A stretch of 64,000 nucleotides of DNA from Sinonovacula constricta (Eukaryota > Mollusca > Bivalvia > Cardiida > Solecurtidae): contig CM017572.1 of assembly GCA_007844125.1 (NCBI GenBank), positions 34,523,544 through 34,587,543 on the forward strand, in the 5' to 3' direction. The position numbers and the translations under genes were made by a program. Shown here one piece after another: positions 31,040 through 43,122 of this stretch (positions are counted from its first letter, which is position 1; each line of letters opens with the position of its first letter). The notes beneath the pieces are model-generated. The model saw nothing but the letters and a program-made list of their open reading frames with translations. It did no database searches and had not been told where the DNA came from.

Positions 31040-31252
31040 ACGCACCGATCAAACATGGTCATTTTAACGACGTTCATCTTTTTTGGATGGAGGAAGACGA
31101 TAGTCAAATGTCTGAGTTCAATCACCGGCGCACCGCAGTTACTCTAGAAGACCTTCCAATATTAAGTCTTTTGTCCAGAACCCAGACGATGGGAGGCTAA
31201 TAAGACAGTGAAATCACAAATCGGCGACTTTTCCACTACGCCACGGGCGACC
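31040..31252 (-). repeat. SINE family A, complete copy
   Basis: The minus strand starts AGGGTCGCCCGTGGCGTAGT, carries an A-box-like TGGCGTAGTGGAAAAGTCG and a B-box-like GGGTTCTGGAC, then the shared body (GGAAGGTCTTCTAGAG, AACGTCGTTAAAATG). It is the most complete reference copy in the window. Confidence 0.65.
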
Positions 31253-31259
31253 CTAATTT

Positions 31260-32005
31260 TAAAACGACGATCGAGGTCAACAGATTTGTTAAAAGACGCT
31301 ACATCGCTTTGTGACGTCGCGTTACGTCAAGTTATGGAGAAGGTCGGATAAAACAATTGCTCTAGAAACAATCTTCATAAATATTTGAATTGTGATTTCT
31401 TTTATTAATTATTGCACGGAGTAATATTTAAATTACACTTGAATTCAAATTAGTAATAATTCCTTTTTATCTGCATGCCAATGCTCTGGTTTCTATCAAA
31501 ATATTTAAGAAAAACTATTTACGAAATATAACTGAAAGAAAACAATACATCAAACTTCAATTAGCAATTGCTGTAAACGTGTGGAGAGTATTATTATAAC
31601 AAACTGGTAATCTTTAAAAATGAATTATAGATTTTTTTATCTTCGACTTTTGTAAAACAACAGTTCTGGTCTGCTATGTACGTTCGTTGTAGTTTATTTT
31701 CAGCGATATCTCAAAAGTGTGGCGCACATACGATGTACGAACATTTTATGCAGGCATTACACCTGCAGATCAACATAAGAACAGATGATCAAGTAATATT
31801 CCGTTTATGACATAACTATTGCCGAATAAAATACAGACATGTAGTTATTAGGTCTTAAAAATTAAATTCAACCTCAGCCTGCAATTTATAGGTATAACAT
31901 GTCGCTAAAACAACACGTAAAACAAAATAAATATCATGTCGGAAATACATACAGCATATCACCTCCTTGCGGAAGAGTTTGTGGCCGAAGAAATTCTTCA
32001 GCATA
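31260..32005. other. Nothing recognised
   Basis: AT-rich sequence; short CpG-containing patch at 31300-31345 (GTGACGTCGCGTTACGTC). No gene. Confidence 0.4.
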
Positions 32006-32008
32006 TGT

Positions 32009-32611
32009 TAAGGACATAATAACGTCTTGGCCGCAATATATAGGGCATAATAGCGTCACGGCAGAAAAGAAAAAAGGCATAAAAACGTCATGGCGGAAAT
32101 GTATAGGGCTTAATAACGTCATGGCAGCAATGTTTAGGGCATAATTACGTCATGACAGCAATGTATAGAGCATAATAACGTCATGACAGCAATGTATAGG
32201 GCATAATAACGTTATGGCAAACAATGTATAGGGCATAATAACGTTATGGCAACAATGTATAGAGCATAATAACGTCATGACAGCAATGCATAGAGCATAA
32301 TAACGTCATGACAGCAATGTATAGGGCATAATAACGTTATGGCAACAATGTATAGGGCATAATATCGTCATGACAGTAATGTAAAGGGCATAATAGTGTC
32401 ATGACTGCAATGTATAGGGCATAATAACGTCATGGCAGAAATGTATAGGGCACAATAGCGTCCTGACAGCAATGTATAGGGCATGATAACGTCATCACAG
32501 CAATTAATAGGGCATACTAACGTCACGGCAGAAATGTAAAAGGCATACTTACGTCATGGCAGCAATGTATAGGGCTTAATAACGTCATAGCAGCAATGTA
32601 TAGGGCATACT
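32009..32611. repeat. 31-bp minisatellite with a CRE half-site in each unit
   Basis: About 19-20 tandem units of the type GGGCATAATAACGTCATGAC followed by AGCAATGTATA. Nearly every unit keeps AACGTCA (minus strand TGACGTT), a CREB/ATF half-site. Units differ by point changes and occasional length changes. Confidence 0.9.
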
Positions 32612-32639
32612 AGTGTGAAAAAGGAGCAGAGATTCCGTA

Positions 32640-33540
32640 AATGGACAACGTGATCACTTAGAAATGGGGTTGACAGTATATCGTAAAATCTCAATATATA
32701 GCAATTTCATTTATCTGTATCACATTGCAATAATGTGTTTTCAAATATCTCAATATTTCGGGCTTAAGCTGGATCTATACCAATTTAAACAGCAAGTATA
32801 TGAAACACGCGTTTCGCAAGGGAGTCCTGTATATGTTAAACTATAAGCACTTTGACTTATGCAAAAATATTGATTTAGAATGTAAATATTTCAGCCGCAT
32901 CAGTATATAACAAATTTATTTAGTGATGTCTAACCTTTAAGTGTCATTTTCAGAAGAGCAATATAAAGACTACAGTATGAGTTTATGTAGAATTTATGCC
33001 CAGATTCCCCCAAAACAGGCAAAATATATTGGTAGATGTATTTTATATAGGCGAACTGTCGGATACCACCACTAAAAGCAACTAAAAAGTTAATTTATTT
33101 GTCCAGCCTTATCGAGTATCCATATTTTTAAATTAAGATTTTAGCTGGAAAAGGGTCCATGGATAAACATCGTGGAAAGGATATATTGGAATGCAAAAAA
33201 TGACCCCCATGTTTACTAATTTCGATCAAAAAGACATAGAATATTTCATCTTTATTTTTGGAAATATAACACCCTTTAAGGAAATATAGTTTTGAAGGAG
33301 TTTGAAGCTATTATTGGTACTTAATTAACATACAGTTATTTTACTTTCAAAACGTAAAAGGGAGATAACACTAAAATCAGAAAATTGCGATTCGGGTTGT
33401 CTCCCTTGACCGGCACTACTATTTCCTTTTAGTCTAACGGATAACTCGACTGGAATAAAGAAATTCTTGCTTTTACAGTCATAAATGGTTTACGATATTC
33501 AATTGTACATATGTATTTTTTCGTGCTTATTGACAACAGC
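32640..33540. other. Nothing recognised
   Basis: AT-rich sequence; no supported exon or repeat. Confidence 0.4.
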
Positions 33541-33550
33541 TTCAATGTCG

Positions 33551-33696
33551 ATCTTTCTTTCTCTCTCCTCTCTCTCTTTCTCTCTCTTCTCTCTCTCTGT
33601 ATCTCTCTCGTTCTGAAAATGAACGTAAAAAAGCCGAGATGAAAGAAAGAACAAATGAAAGAAAAAAAGAAAGAAAGAAAAAAAAGAAAGAGAACA

Positions 33697-33752
<56 letters not shown>
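33551..33752. repeat. (CT)n and (GAAA)n microsatellites
   Basis: CTCT-rich tract at 33551-33610 and GAAA-type repeats at 33655-33752. The Ser/Phe/Leu- and Lys/Glu-rich open frames are artefacts of these tracts. Confidence 0.85.
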
Positions 33753-33859
33753 AGAGACGGAGCACTGCGACAAACACAGATGGGGATTTCTTAATACACT
33801 TAAACAAAATGGACAGTTAAAAAAAAAAAGAATACTTCATTTCATTTGATCTCCTTAAA

Positions 33860-34520
33860 AGCCATTGCTATTAAATTCAAACTCTAGTTTAAACATACTT
33901 GACATTTTTAATAATTTCATTGATAACAAATGCTACTGACATACTAACATTATAATGCTTTAATTTTAAATATATTTTAAACAGTATGACAAAACATTAA
34001 GAGCAGCACAAATAACTGAGTGTTTGATGCAACATGTATCCATATGTTTTCTTGTTTACTTCTACGTGGGATTGTTGTTGATAAAGGAATTTAATTTCAG
34101 GTTAAATGTTGCTCCAATAACTTAACATTTTGGCCTTAAACAGACTACTATATAAGACACATTTTAACATAAAAATCCCGATAATTAATAAGCAGATATG
34201 TTCCGTTGCAGTTTTGAATAAAGAGTTTCAAAGTAAATATTAAAACGAGGTAATGGAATAGCCCAGTGTAATGACATAACATTGTATCAAAAAGAGAAAT
34301 GATTCTTTACTTAAAGGACATCTGAGCCTACATATCAGAAAATTATTTATTTTTTGTATATTGTATCCACAATTATCTCCTGAATCGAAAACAATCACCC
34401 TCCTGATGTTATTGACATTCAAAATTAGTATAACTTGAAAATTAGTCATAACGAACAAAAGTTGAGTGAATATGCGTACAATCGTTGTTTTATTATGAGG
34501 GCGATTAATTTATAAATAAA
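33860..34520. other. Nothing recognised
   Basis: AT-rich sequence with no supported feature. Confidence 0.4.
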
Positions 34521-34523
34521 TTC

Positions 34524-34662
34524 GTAAATTATTTCTCTTGCTATCCCTAATCATTTTTACTACATGTACTTCTGAGTTTTTTTCTCTCTCTATCTGTGTA
34601 TCGCTTTCTCCCACCTTTCTCTATCATTTACTATTTCTTTATTTCTTTATGTGTATCTCTCC

Positions 34663-34704
<42 letters not shown>

Positions 34705-34760
34705 ATCTATCTATCTATCTATCCGTCTATATGTCTCCCTTCCTTTCTTTCTTGGTAAAA
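34524..34760. repeat. Dispersed repeat carrying (CT)n(TATC)n, copy 1
   Basis: Unique flanks (TTCGTAAATTATTTCTCTTG on the left, CCGTCTATATGTCTCCCTTC on the right) enclose (CT)n and (TATC)n. The same flanks and order recur at 41612-41888, so the microsatellite travels inside a dispersed repeat. Confidence 0.65.
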
Positions 34761-34779
34761 TCTTCTGAAATTATCATGT

Positions 34780-35300
34780 AATTTCCATATCTGTATTATT
34801 TGTTAGACCAGGGAATTGGTCACAACAAGAAGTAATTTACGAATGGCTTCTATTTATTCATTGAAATCAATTTCCAAAGTAATGTTTGCGTGATCAGCGC
34901 AATAAAACATTTCCATGTATAATCTTAGACCACTGAGGGCCGCCATTCTTTACGTTTGCCTTTCCCCTTTCACATTGTTTCCAGGGGAAGCAATTCCAGA
35001 CCAACTCTCCGTGTAGCCTCTTCCTACGCAGAGTTATCGTTCGTTATTCACAAATATTGCACTGCAACAGCCTCACGGACATATTTTAATGTCAAGACGC
35101 AACTGAAATAAGGATTATAAAATATAATATTTGTTATGTTTTGTAGTTTCGTGTATTTTAGGCTGTTAGTCATAGTAAATGAAGCCAATAAATTTTGTTC
35201 TGTTCTATATTGCGAGATGCAAAAAGGTGCGAAATTACTGTGACGTCACCTATTGAAAACGGGTAGGAATTAAATATTAGTTCCAAATTGTTGTTGATGT
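34780..35300. other. Nothing recognised
   Basis: No supported gene or repeat. Confidence 0.4.
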
Positions 35301-35305
35301 ATCAC

Positions 35306-35400
35306 CTCTATAGCGCAGTGGTTAGCGCATCGGACTGGCGATACAGAAAGTCGTGGGTTCGAATCCCACCAGCGCCACTTGTGGGGGCTGTCCGTTGAGA
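35306..35400 (+). repeat. tRNA-derived SINE head or tRNA pseudogene (family D)
   Basis: It has TAGCGCAGTGGTTAGCGCA (A-box region) and a perfect T-arm, GTGGGTTCGAATCCCAC. The 3' acceptor half CAGCGCC has no matching 5' half (CCTCTAT), so it is not a working tRNA gene. Antisense translation gives the well-known false peptide GIRTHD. Confidence 0.6.
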
Positions 35401-35404
35401 GTTA

Positions 35405-35660
35405 ACGAACGGTAATGTAAGTAGGGTTTGTGGGTGAGAGTGGGATATGTGGGTGTGAGAGAGTGGTGTGTGAGATTGGGGTATGTGGGTGTGAGAGAGT
35501 GGTGTGTGAGATTGGAGTATGTGTGTGTGAGGGTGGGTGTGAGAGTGGTGTATGTGGGTGTGAGACTGTGTTGTGATAGTGGGGGTGTGAGTATGTGGGT
35601 GGGTGAGAGTGGGGTGGGTGTGAGAGTGGAGTGTGGGTGTGTGAGAGTGTGGGTACAAAT
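35405..35660. repeat. GTGTGAGAGTG-type minisatellite
   Basis: Irregular units such as GTGGGTGTGAGAGAGTGGTG. The sequence is related to the reverse complement of the array that begins at 35770. Confidence 0.8.
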
Positions 35661-35769
35661 ATAGGGGCGTTTTACTTTATTTTGAAACTACCAGAAAATC
35701 GAAAATAATTATGTTTTAAATGCTAAAATAAACAGCACAGGCAAATGAAATTGTTTGTAATTTATAAAG

Positions 35770-37470
35770 TAGTCACACCACCCGACTCACATTCTCACTC
35801 CACATCACACCCACACTCTCACCAATACCCCGACTCACACTCTCACTCCACATCACACCCACACTCTCACCAATACCCCGACTCACACTCTCACTCCACA
35901 TCACACCCACACTCTCACGAATACCCTGAATCACACTCTCACTCCACATCCCACCCACATTCTCACTCCACATCCCACCAACACTCTCACCAATACCCTG
36001 AATCACACTCTCACTCCACATCCCACCCACACTCTCACCAATACCCCGACTTACACTTTCATTCCACATCCCACCCACACTCTCACCAATACCCCGACTA
36101 ACACTTTCATTCCACATTCCACCCACACTCTCACCAATACCCCGACTTACACTTTCATTCCACATTCCACCCACACTCTCACCAATACCCCGACTTACAC
36201 TTTCATTCCACATCCCACCCACACTCTCACCAATACCCCGACTTACACTTTCATTCCACATCCCACCCACACTCTCACCAATACCCCGACTAACACTTTC
36301 ATTCCACATTCCACCCACACTCTCACCAATACCCCGACTTACACTTTCATTCCACATTCCACCCACACTCTCACCAATACCCCGACTTACACTTTCATTC
36401 CACATTCCACCCACACTCTCACCAATACCCCGACTAACACTTTCATTCCACATTCCACCCACACTCTCACCAATACCCCGACTTACACTTTCATTCCACA
36501 TTCCACCCACACTCTCACCAATACCCCGACTAACACTTTCATTCCACATCCCACCCACACTCTCACCAATACCCCGACTCACACTCTCACTCCACATCCC
36601 ACCCACACTCTCACCAATACCCTGAATCACACTCTCACTCCACATCCCACCCACACTCTCACCAATACCCCGACTAACACTTTCATTCCACATCCCACCC
36701 ACACTCTCACTCCACATCCCACCCACACTCTCACCAATACCCCGACTAACACTTTCATTCCACATCCCACCCACATTCTCACCAATACTCCGACTCACAC
36801 TCTCACTCCACATCCCACCCACACCCTCACCAATACCCCGACTAACACTTTTACTCCATATCCAACCAACACTCTCACCAATACCCTGACTCACACTCTC
36901 GCTCCACATCCCACCCACATTCTCACTCCACATCCCACCCACACTCTCACTCCACATCCCACCCACACTCTCACCAATACCCCGACTAACACTTTCATTC
37001 CACATTCCACCCCCACTCTCACTCCACATCCAACCCACACCCTCACCAATACCCCGACTAACACTTTTACTCCATATCCAACCAACACTCTCACCAATAC
37101 CCTGACTCACACTCTCGCTCCACATCCCACCCACATTCTCACTCCACATCCCACCCACACTCTCACTCCACATCCCACCCACACCCTCACCAATACCCCA
37201 ACTAACACTTTCACTCCATATACAACCAACACTCTCACCAATACCCTGACTCACACTCTCACTCCACATCCCACCCACACTCTCACTTCACATCCCACCG
37301 TCACTCTCGCCAATACTCCGACTCAAACTCTCATTCCACATCCAGCCCTCACACTCTCAATCCACATTTCACCCACACTCTCACTCCACATCCCACCCAC
37401 ACTCTCACCAATACCCCGACTAACACTTTCACTCCACATAGCACGCACACTCTCACTCCACCCGACTCAC
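35770..37470. repeat. 24/48-bp minisatellite, about 1.7 kb
   Basis: 48-bp units (ACCAATACCCCGACTAACAC, then TTTCATTCCACATTCCACCC, then ACACTCTC) mixed with 24-bp half units (CCACCCACACTCTCACTCCA then CATC). A minus-strand frame stays open for 501 codons of a 16-residue repeat because 48 and 24 are divisible by three. Nothing else indicates coding. Confidence 0.92.
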
Positions 37471-37479
37471 ATTTTCACT

Positions 37480-37760
37480 CCACATCCCGCCCATACTCCA
37501 CCAAGTCTCACATCCAGAAACACGCCTAAACTCATCGTACATTGAGTCACACACAGACCCACTCCCAGACTTACCTCACATTGAATCACGCACGGTCTCG
37601 CCTTCTTGCATCTCTCACGATGAATCGTTCTTAGTCTCACACACAGACTCTCACCAGACACAAAATCTCTCACCTTTAATCACGTAATCTCACACCAGAC
37701 CCACAGCTAGACTCATCTTACAATGAGTCACACGCAGTCTTATACCCAAATCCACGTTTT
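37480..37760. repeat. Degenerate TCACAC-rich repeat
   Basis: Loose copies of CTCAT(C)GTACATTGAGTCACAC, CAATGAGTCACACGCAGTC and similar. Probably an older relative of the preceding array. Confidence 0.5.
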
Positions 37761-37924
37761 ACTGCCGCTACAGCTGCCGCACAACGACGACAAATAACTA
37801 CCTAAGGTTCTAAGCATCAAAATATATTTCAATTTACAGCAAAACATTGACTTAGCTCCATAGTCGTTAATAAAATCCATTTGTGATACTACTTGCACTT
37901 ATATGCATTTTTATAGTCATATCA

Positions 37925-38215
37925 CTTAGTCCAGTCTTTCCAGTCAGTCAATATAGTCAGACCAATCAGTCAGTCCAGTCCGCCCAGTCAGTCCTGTCAG
38001 TCAATCCAGTCAGTCCTGTCAGTCAGTCCAGTCAGTCAGTTCAGTCAGTAAGTCCGGTCAGTCCAGTCAGTCAGTTCAGTCAGTAAGTCCGGTCAGTCCT
38101 GTCAGTCAGTCCGCTCAGTCAGTTCTGTCAGTCAGTCCAGTCAGTCCAGTAAGTCAGTTCAGTCAGTAAGTCCGGTCAGTCCTGTCAGTCAGTCCAGTCA
38201 GTTCAGTCAATTAGT
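37925..38215. repeat. CAGT-based minisatellite
   Basis: CAGTCAGTCCAGTCAGTCCT-type units with larger sub-repeats (GTAAGTCCGGTCAGTCC seen three times). Confidence 0.9.
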
Positions 38216-38284
38216 CATGTTGATATATTTTCTAGACAAGATCTACACCGTTAGTAGTAGCTCAGTAGAATTAAACAGCTTCAC

Positions 38285-40173
38285 TTTGATCATCATCAGC
38301 AGCAACAGCAACAACAACATATCACGGTATTAGCATCATCGGTATTAGCACCATCATCAATATCAGCATCAGTATCAGCATCGTCAGTATCAGCATCCTT
38401 ATTCGTATCAGTATTGTCAGTATCAGCATCATTATTCGTATCAGCATCGTCAGTATCAGCATCATTATTCGTATCAGTATTGTCAGTATCAGCATAATCA
38501 TTGATATCAACATCATTGTCGGTATCAGTATAATCGGTATCAGCATCGGTGTTAACATCGCCAGCAGTATCACCATTATCATCGGTTACATTTTGTTTAT
38601 TGGATTTATTGTACCACCAAAAGTAGCATCATCGGTAGCAGCATCAGCATCATCATCAATAACTATAACATCAACAGAAAAAACAATTATCATCAACATC
38701 ACCAACAACATAATCATTATTGACACTATCATCAACATGATCATAATTATCATTAACAACAATATCGAGAAATAATCATAACTATCATTATAATCATCAA
38801 TATTATCGTTTACCGGTAGAATCATCCCCATGATCAAAATCATTATCAACAAGATAACACATTGAATAAATATTATTATTGCCAGTTTCGTCATCAAAAG
38901 CAAACACTTCAAAAATCATAATCATCATAATCCTTACCAACAACATTTTCGTCATCATCATCAGCAAACAACACTTTTAGCATCAACATACCCAGCAAAA
39001 GTGTCAACATAACCACCACACTAATAATCTTCGTCATCATCGCCAAAATCATTATTAATGTAACAAAAATCAACATTACGTAATTATCAACATTAAATCA
39101 ACAGCATTTTCTCCTCTTCGTCATCATCATCGTCATCCCCATTATCAAAACACGATTCTCAGCATTATGAGCAACACAATGAATACCATCATCGTCATCA
39201 ACAACAACATAACCAACAACATAATTATTATCATCATTACCAACAAGTTACTATTTGTCGTCACTATCATTTTTATTATCACCATGATCATTACTAGCAT
39301 CAACACTAGCATCACCAATAAATCATAATCATCATTATAGTCAACTACAAAATAACATCATCATCACCACAACTACTTTAGGTATAACAAAAATATCAAC
39401 AACATGATCAATAACAAAATCACAGACAGCATCCTTCTCTGTTTCCCCACCTCCTCCTAACCAGCCCTGTATTCATCATCACATTACATAATCATCGCAA
39501 TTACCATTATTACTATTAACATCATCATCACCACAAGCAGCATCAGCGACATTACCATGAGTTTAATCATCATTTACAATCACATCATCAAGCACATCAA
39601 TCATAATCATCATCTATAGTACGAACAGCATTTTCGTCATCAACATCAGCAAACACATTGCTAAAATCATTACCATTATTATTAGATCCAAAATCAATTA
39701 CAAGATCAACAATATCATCATCAACAGCATTTTCCTCTTCTCCATCATCATTCTCACTGTCATGTTAACAACAGCATCATCGCCATTATAAACAACAACA
39801 GCAACAACATCAACATAACCACCATCAAGCATCATCACCATTACAATCACCATAAACTTTATCATAATCATGTCCATCATTAACAGCAACACCAATCAGT
39901 TAAAATATACCATATTCCCATCATACTCACAAAAATCATCAACAGCATCCTCATCTTTATCATCTTTACTATCTTCCAAAAAGCACTATGACCATTATAA
40001 TCATCTACACATCGTCATCATCATCATCATCATCATCATCATCGTCGTCATCATCATCATCATCATCATCAACAACAACAACAAACCATCAGCAACAGCA
40101 TCCTCATCTTTATCATCTTTATTATCTTCCAAAAAGCACTATGACCATCATAATCATCCACACATCGTCACCG

Positions 40174-40209
<36 letters not shown>

Positions 40210-40725
40210 CATCATCATCATCATCATCATCATCAACAACAACAACAAGCCATCAGCAGCAGCATACACATCTTTATTATCTTCCAAAAAGCAAAATGAC
40301 CATCATAATCATCATCATCGTCGTCATCATCATCATCATCACCATCAACAATAACCATAACACAAAAACCCCATCAGCATAGACATCATTACCAAAAGTA
40401 TTACCATCATCGTCACAATCATCATCACCATGATTATAAACGTCAACAGCAGTTTCATAATCAGTGTCAACGAAAGGAGCAACAATTAAAACAATAATCG
40501 ATATAATTATCACAAAAAACAACATAATTAACATGGTTAACAACATCATCATCAACGTCCTCTTCCTTATCTTTAACAGCATTATCAATGTCATCACTAT
40601 CTTCCAAAAAGCACTATGATCATCATAATCATCGTCATCATCACCATCATCACCACCATCATCATTACCATTACTAGCAAGATTTACAAATTCAAGTGAT
40701 GTTAATACAAGATGAAAAATATGTT
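38285..40725. repeat. 2.4-kb ATC/AAC-rich cryptic simple sequence with two internal arrays
   Basis: Dominated by ATC, CAT and AAC triplets. Within it, a 33-bp unit (TTATTCGTATCAGTATTGTC plus AGTATCAGCATCA) repeats at about 38400-38500. A unit of about 160 bp containing CTATCTTCCAAAAAGCACTATGA-like sequence recurs near 39965, 40120, 40275 and 40600 (the last with a longer gap). Long Ile/Ser/Asn or Met-rich open frames are repeat artefacts. Confidence 0.8.
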
Positions 40726-40734
40726 CCATTTACA

Positions 40735-41335
40735 GTTGTGTTCTCTTCCAAAATACAGTACATAAATTGTGATGTAAATGAGATATGTACTAAAATACTA
40801 GCGAACAAGTGTTTTGCAATTGCACTTGTACATTATTCATAAAGACAGTGTAAATGATGATTTAAGTTATTTAAAATATATATGATATAATACATCAAGT
40901 ACAAACAAGTGCATAAAATGAAAACCGCCAAGGGAGGTAACAAAGAGAAACATATGAACTCTCACCTATACGAGTTGCCTCTCTTCAATTTAAATGTCTT
41001 ACACCTTTGACTTTATAGGTTTATTTATGAATACATGTATTGCGACACTTGTTTTGTTATATAGTGTGAGTTGCCGTGGACAAGTATTATTTCTTTCATT
41101 TAATTTATACAACATCCATTTTATTTTGTATATTTCTTATTTCTAAACCGTTGAATTTATTTTTACCAGTCTACATAACAATTATTTAATAAATAATCAG
41201 AAAAACAACAACAACAACAAAACAATGCAGATGATTGTCATTAAAAGAGACAACCCGTACTAAAATCAATAAAACTTAATCTAAAAAGTAGATTAAATAT
41301 TATAAAAAATGTAATAATTTCCAGACACGATTCTC
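40735..41335. other. Nothing recognised
   Basis: AT-rich sequence with no supported feature. Confidence 0.4.
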
Positions 41336-41380
41336 GTGTGTGGGGGGTGGAGGGGGGAGGGGGGGTAAGGGGGGGGGGTC
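41336..41380 (+). other. G-rich stretch, quadruplex candidate
   Basis: Several runs of four to ten G separated by T, A or GT, enough for an intramolecular G-quadruplex. It has no gene context. Confidence 0.5.
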
Positions 41381-41611
41381 ATCCTATTTAATGTGCTAAG
41401 ACCCGCATTAATAAGAAAGTTTCCAACTCTATTATGACTGTTAAGTGTTGTCCACAACTAAATAGAACGTGTTCAGGTGTTTATTCTTGGTTACAAAGTA
41501 CGTTTCTTGGTCTAGCTTTGTTGTTTTTTTCTTTGCCCAGGTTAATACACCGTAAACAATGATGGTCATGAATTGCATACATATGAAAACACGCTTTAAT
41601 TTATAAATAAA

Positions 41612-41759
41612 CATTTCGTAAATCATTTCTCTCGCTATTCCTAATCAGTTTTACTACATTTACTTCTCTGTTTTTATCTCTCTCTATCTATGTATCGAGC
41701 TCTCTCTTATTTACTATTTCTTTATTTCTTTATCTATGTATCTCTCCCCCTCTCTCTCT

Positions 41760-41856
<97 letters not shown>

Positions 41857-41888
41857 CGTCTATATGTCTGCCTTCCTTTCTTTCTTGG
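41612..41888. repeat. Dispersed repeat carrying (CT)n(TATC)n, copy 2
   Basis: Same flanks and order as 34524-34760. A SINE follows immediately at 41889. Confidence 0.65.
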
Positions 41889-42175
41889 CGAACCGGCCGC
41901 AATAGCTCAATTGGTAAAGCGTCGGCTTGCGGTTCGGGAGTTCGCGGGTTCAAACCCCGGCCGGGTCAAACCAAAGACTTTAAAGTTGGTAGTAGTGGCT
42001 TCCCTCCTAACGCTCGGGGCTACGGGGACAGCATTACGCCTGACTCGTCGATGTCAGTATAATGGACCGGCCGGGTTCAGTCCTTGGGCACCTCATAAGT
42101 GCCCCTGTGCTATAATGGTACAAATGTATAATACCGAATAGAGCCAAACTATGTTGATTTTTTGAAGATAAATAA
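41889..42175 (+). repeat. tRNA-derived SINE, family C, complete copy
   Basis: Head GGCCGCAATAGCTCAATTGG with A-box TAGCTCAATTGGTAAAGCG and B-box GGGTTCAAACCCC, then a body (AAGACTTTAAAGTTGGTAGT, GTCAGTATAATGGACCGGCC, GTGCCCCTGTGCTATAATGG) and a T-rich tail. A diverged copy lies at 46694. Head sequences are well preserved, so it is fairly young. Confidence 0.7.
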
Positions 42176-42179
42176 ACTG

Positions 42180-42540
42180 TTTTTTTTGTTTTTTTTATTA
42201 TTTGAAGGAAAGTTCACATGTTGATTGATAATTGTATTTTCTGACGTTACATTTCTCAGCGATTTGCTTCAGATCGAAGTTTTTTTTATTTTGACACAAA
42301 GTCTCCTGACCCTTCACAAATACAAATATTTAGCGACCTGTATACCTCGTCAGTTGACTATAACTATGTAATTTTGAGAATACTAAGTATAAATGAGTTC
42401 ATCCACCACCACTAACAAATACAGAAAGATCTGAAGAAATGCACGTAAATGTTGATTTTTCAGTTCATATCTGTACCCTAGATTAATATCCGCGGATATG
42501 AATTCAATTCCGGTATTTTGTCATATCGCCGCTTGCGTAG
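42180..42540. other. Nothing recognised
   Basis: AT-rich sequence between the SINE and the inverted-repeat region. Confidence 0.4.
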
Positions 42541-42547
42541 CAACAGG

Positions 42548-42622
42548 GGATGTCGGAGACCTCGTACCACTTCGATCTCGTACTACTACAATGTCGTGCC
42601 ATTCTTGGAGACTTCGTACCAC
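42548..42622. repeat. Left arm of a long inverted-repeat pair (GACTTCGTACCAC motif)
   Basis: GGAGACCTCGTACCACTTCG ... GGAGACTTCGTACCACC. The reverse complement of 43436-43507 aligns with it over about 70 bases at roughly three-quarters identity by eye. Together they bracket 42548-43507 and may be terminal repeats of an element. Confidence 0.45.
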
Positions 42623-42911
42623 CTATAGGATATATAGCTATAGGGATTTATTTTCGCACCTATTAAGTACCCGCTATCGATGTCATTAATATCACAAAAG
42701 ACATGTAATTGGTGATTATGCGTTGATGATCGATGTTTTCGCACATGTTAAGTACCCATTAATAGGCGAGTAATTGATGAGTAATTACAGAAGATTGGTG
42801 TGAAAAATAGGACAAACACTTGGTACAGCTTAATAAAATTTATTTCAAACATCAATAATATTTTGATAAAATATGAAGCACATTTTGTGATTTATAGCAC
42901 CAGAAACAATA

Positions 42912-43048
42912 AATATTGCGCGGCATTTAACGTAACTAATATTCACAAACTAATATACACAAGTTGCATTATACACACATACACACACTATGCATAAATA
43001 TTGAGCTGCATTTAACATAACTGATATACACAAACTAATATACACAAG
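42912..43048. repeat. 85-bp tandem duplication (second copy interrupted)
   Basis: AATATTGCGCGGCATTTAAC at 42912 and AATATTGAGCTGCATTTAAC at 42997 start two copies of an 85-bp unit ending in ATACACAAG-TTGCAT. The second copy is split after ATACACAAG by a palindromic insertion. Confidence 0.7.
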
Positions 43049-43122
43049 CTTTCTCTCACCAGAGGGCGTGCTGCACAAGTTTTAAGCGAAACTTGCGTAG
43101 CACGCCCTCTGGTGAGAGAATG
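43049..43122. mobile_element. 74-bp palindromic MITE with 9-bp target-site duplication
   Basis: Arms at 43051-43082 and 43089-43120 (TTCTCTCACCAGAGGGCGTG and its reverse complement) match at 30 of 32 positions around a 6-base loop. The insertion is flanked by ATACACAAG at 43040-43048 and 43123-43131. The uninterrupted first tandem copy at 42953 shows the empty site. It has no coding capacity, so it must have been moved by an enzyme encoded elsewhere. Confidence 0.75.

Noticed and set aside
35308..35658. Open frame ending in a GIRTHD peptide
   Set aside because: Antisense translation of a tRNA-derived head plus minisatellite; a known false-protein signature.
35773..37278. 501-codon minus-strand open frame with [16 protein letters not shown] repeats
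   Set aside because: Product of a 24/48-bp minisatellite; no sign of codon-level constraint.
39870..40729. Ile/Ser/His-rich and Met/Asp-rich open frames
   Set aside because: Triplet-repeat artefacts in the ATC-rich tract.
41889..41960. Functional tRNA gene
   Set aside because: Anticodon arm does not fold and the sequence continues into a SINE body shared with 46694.
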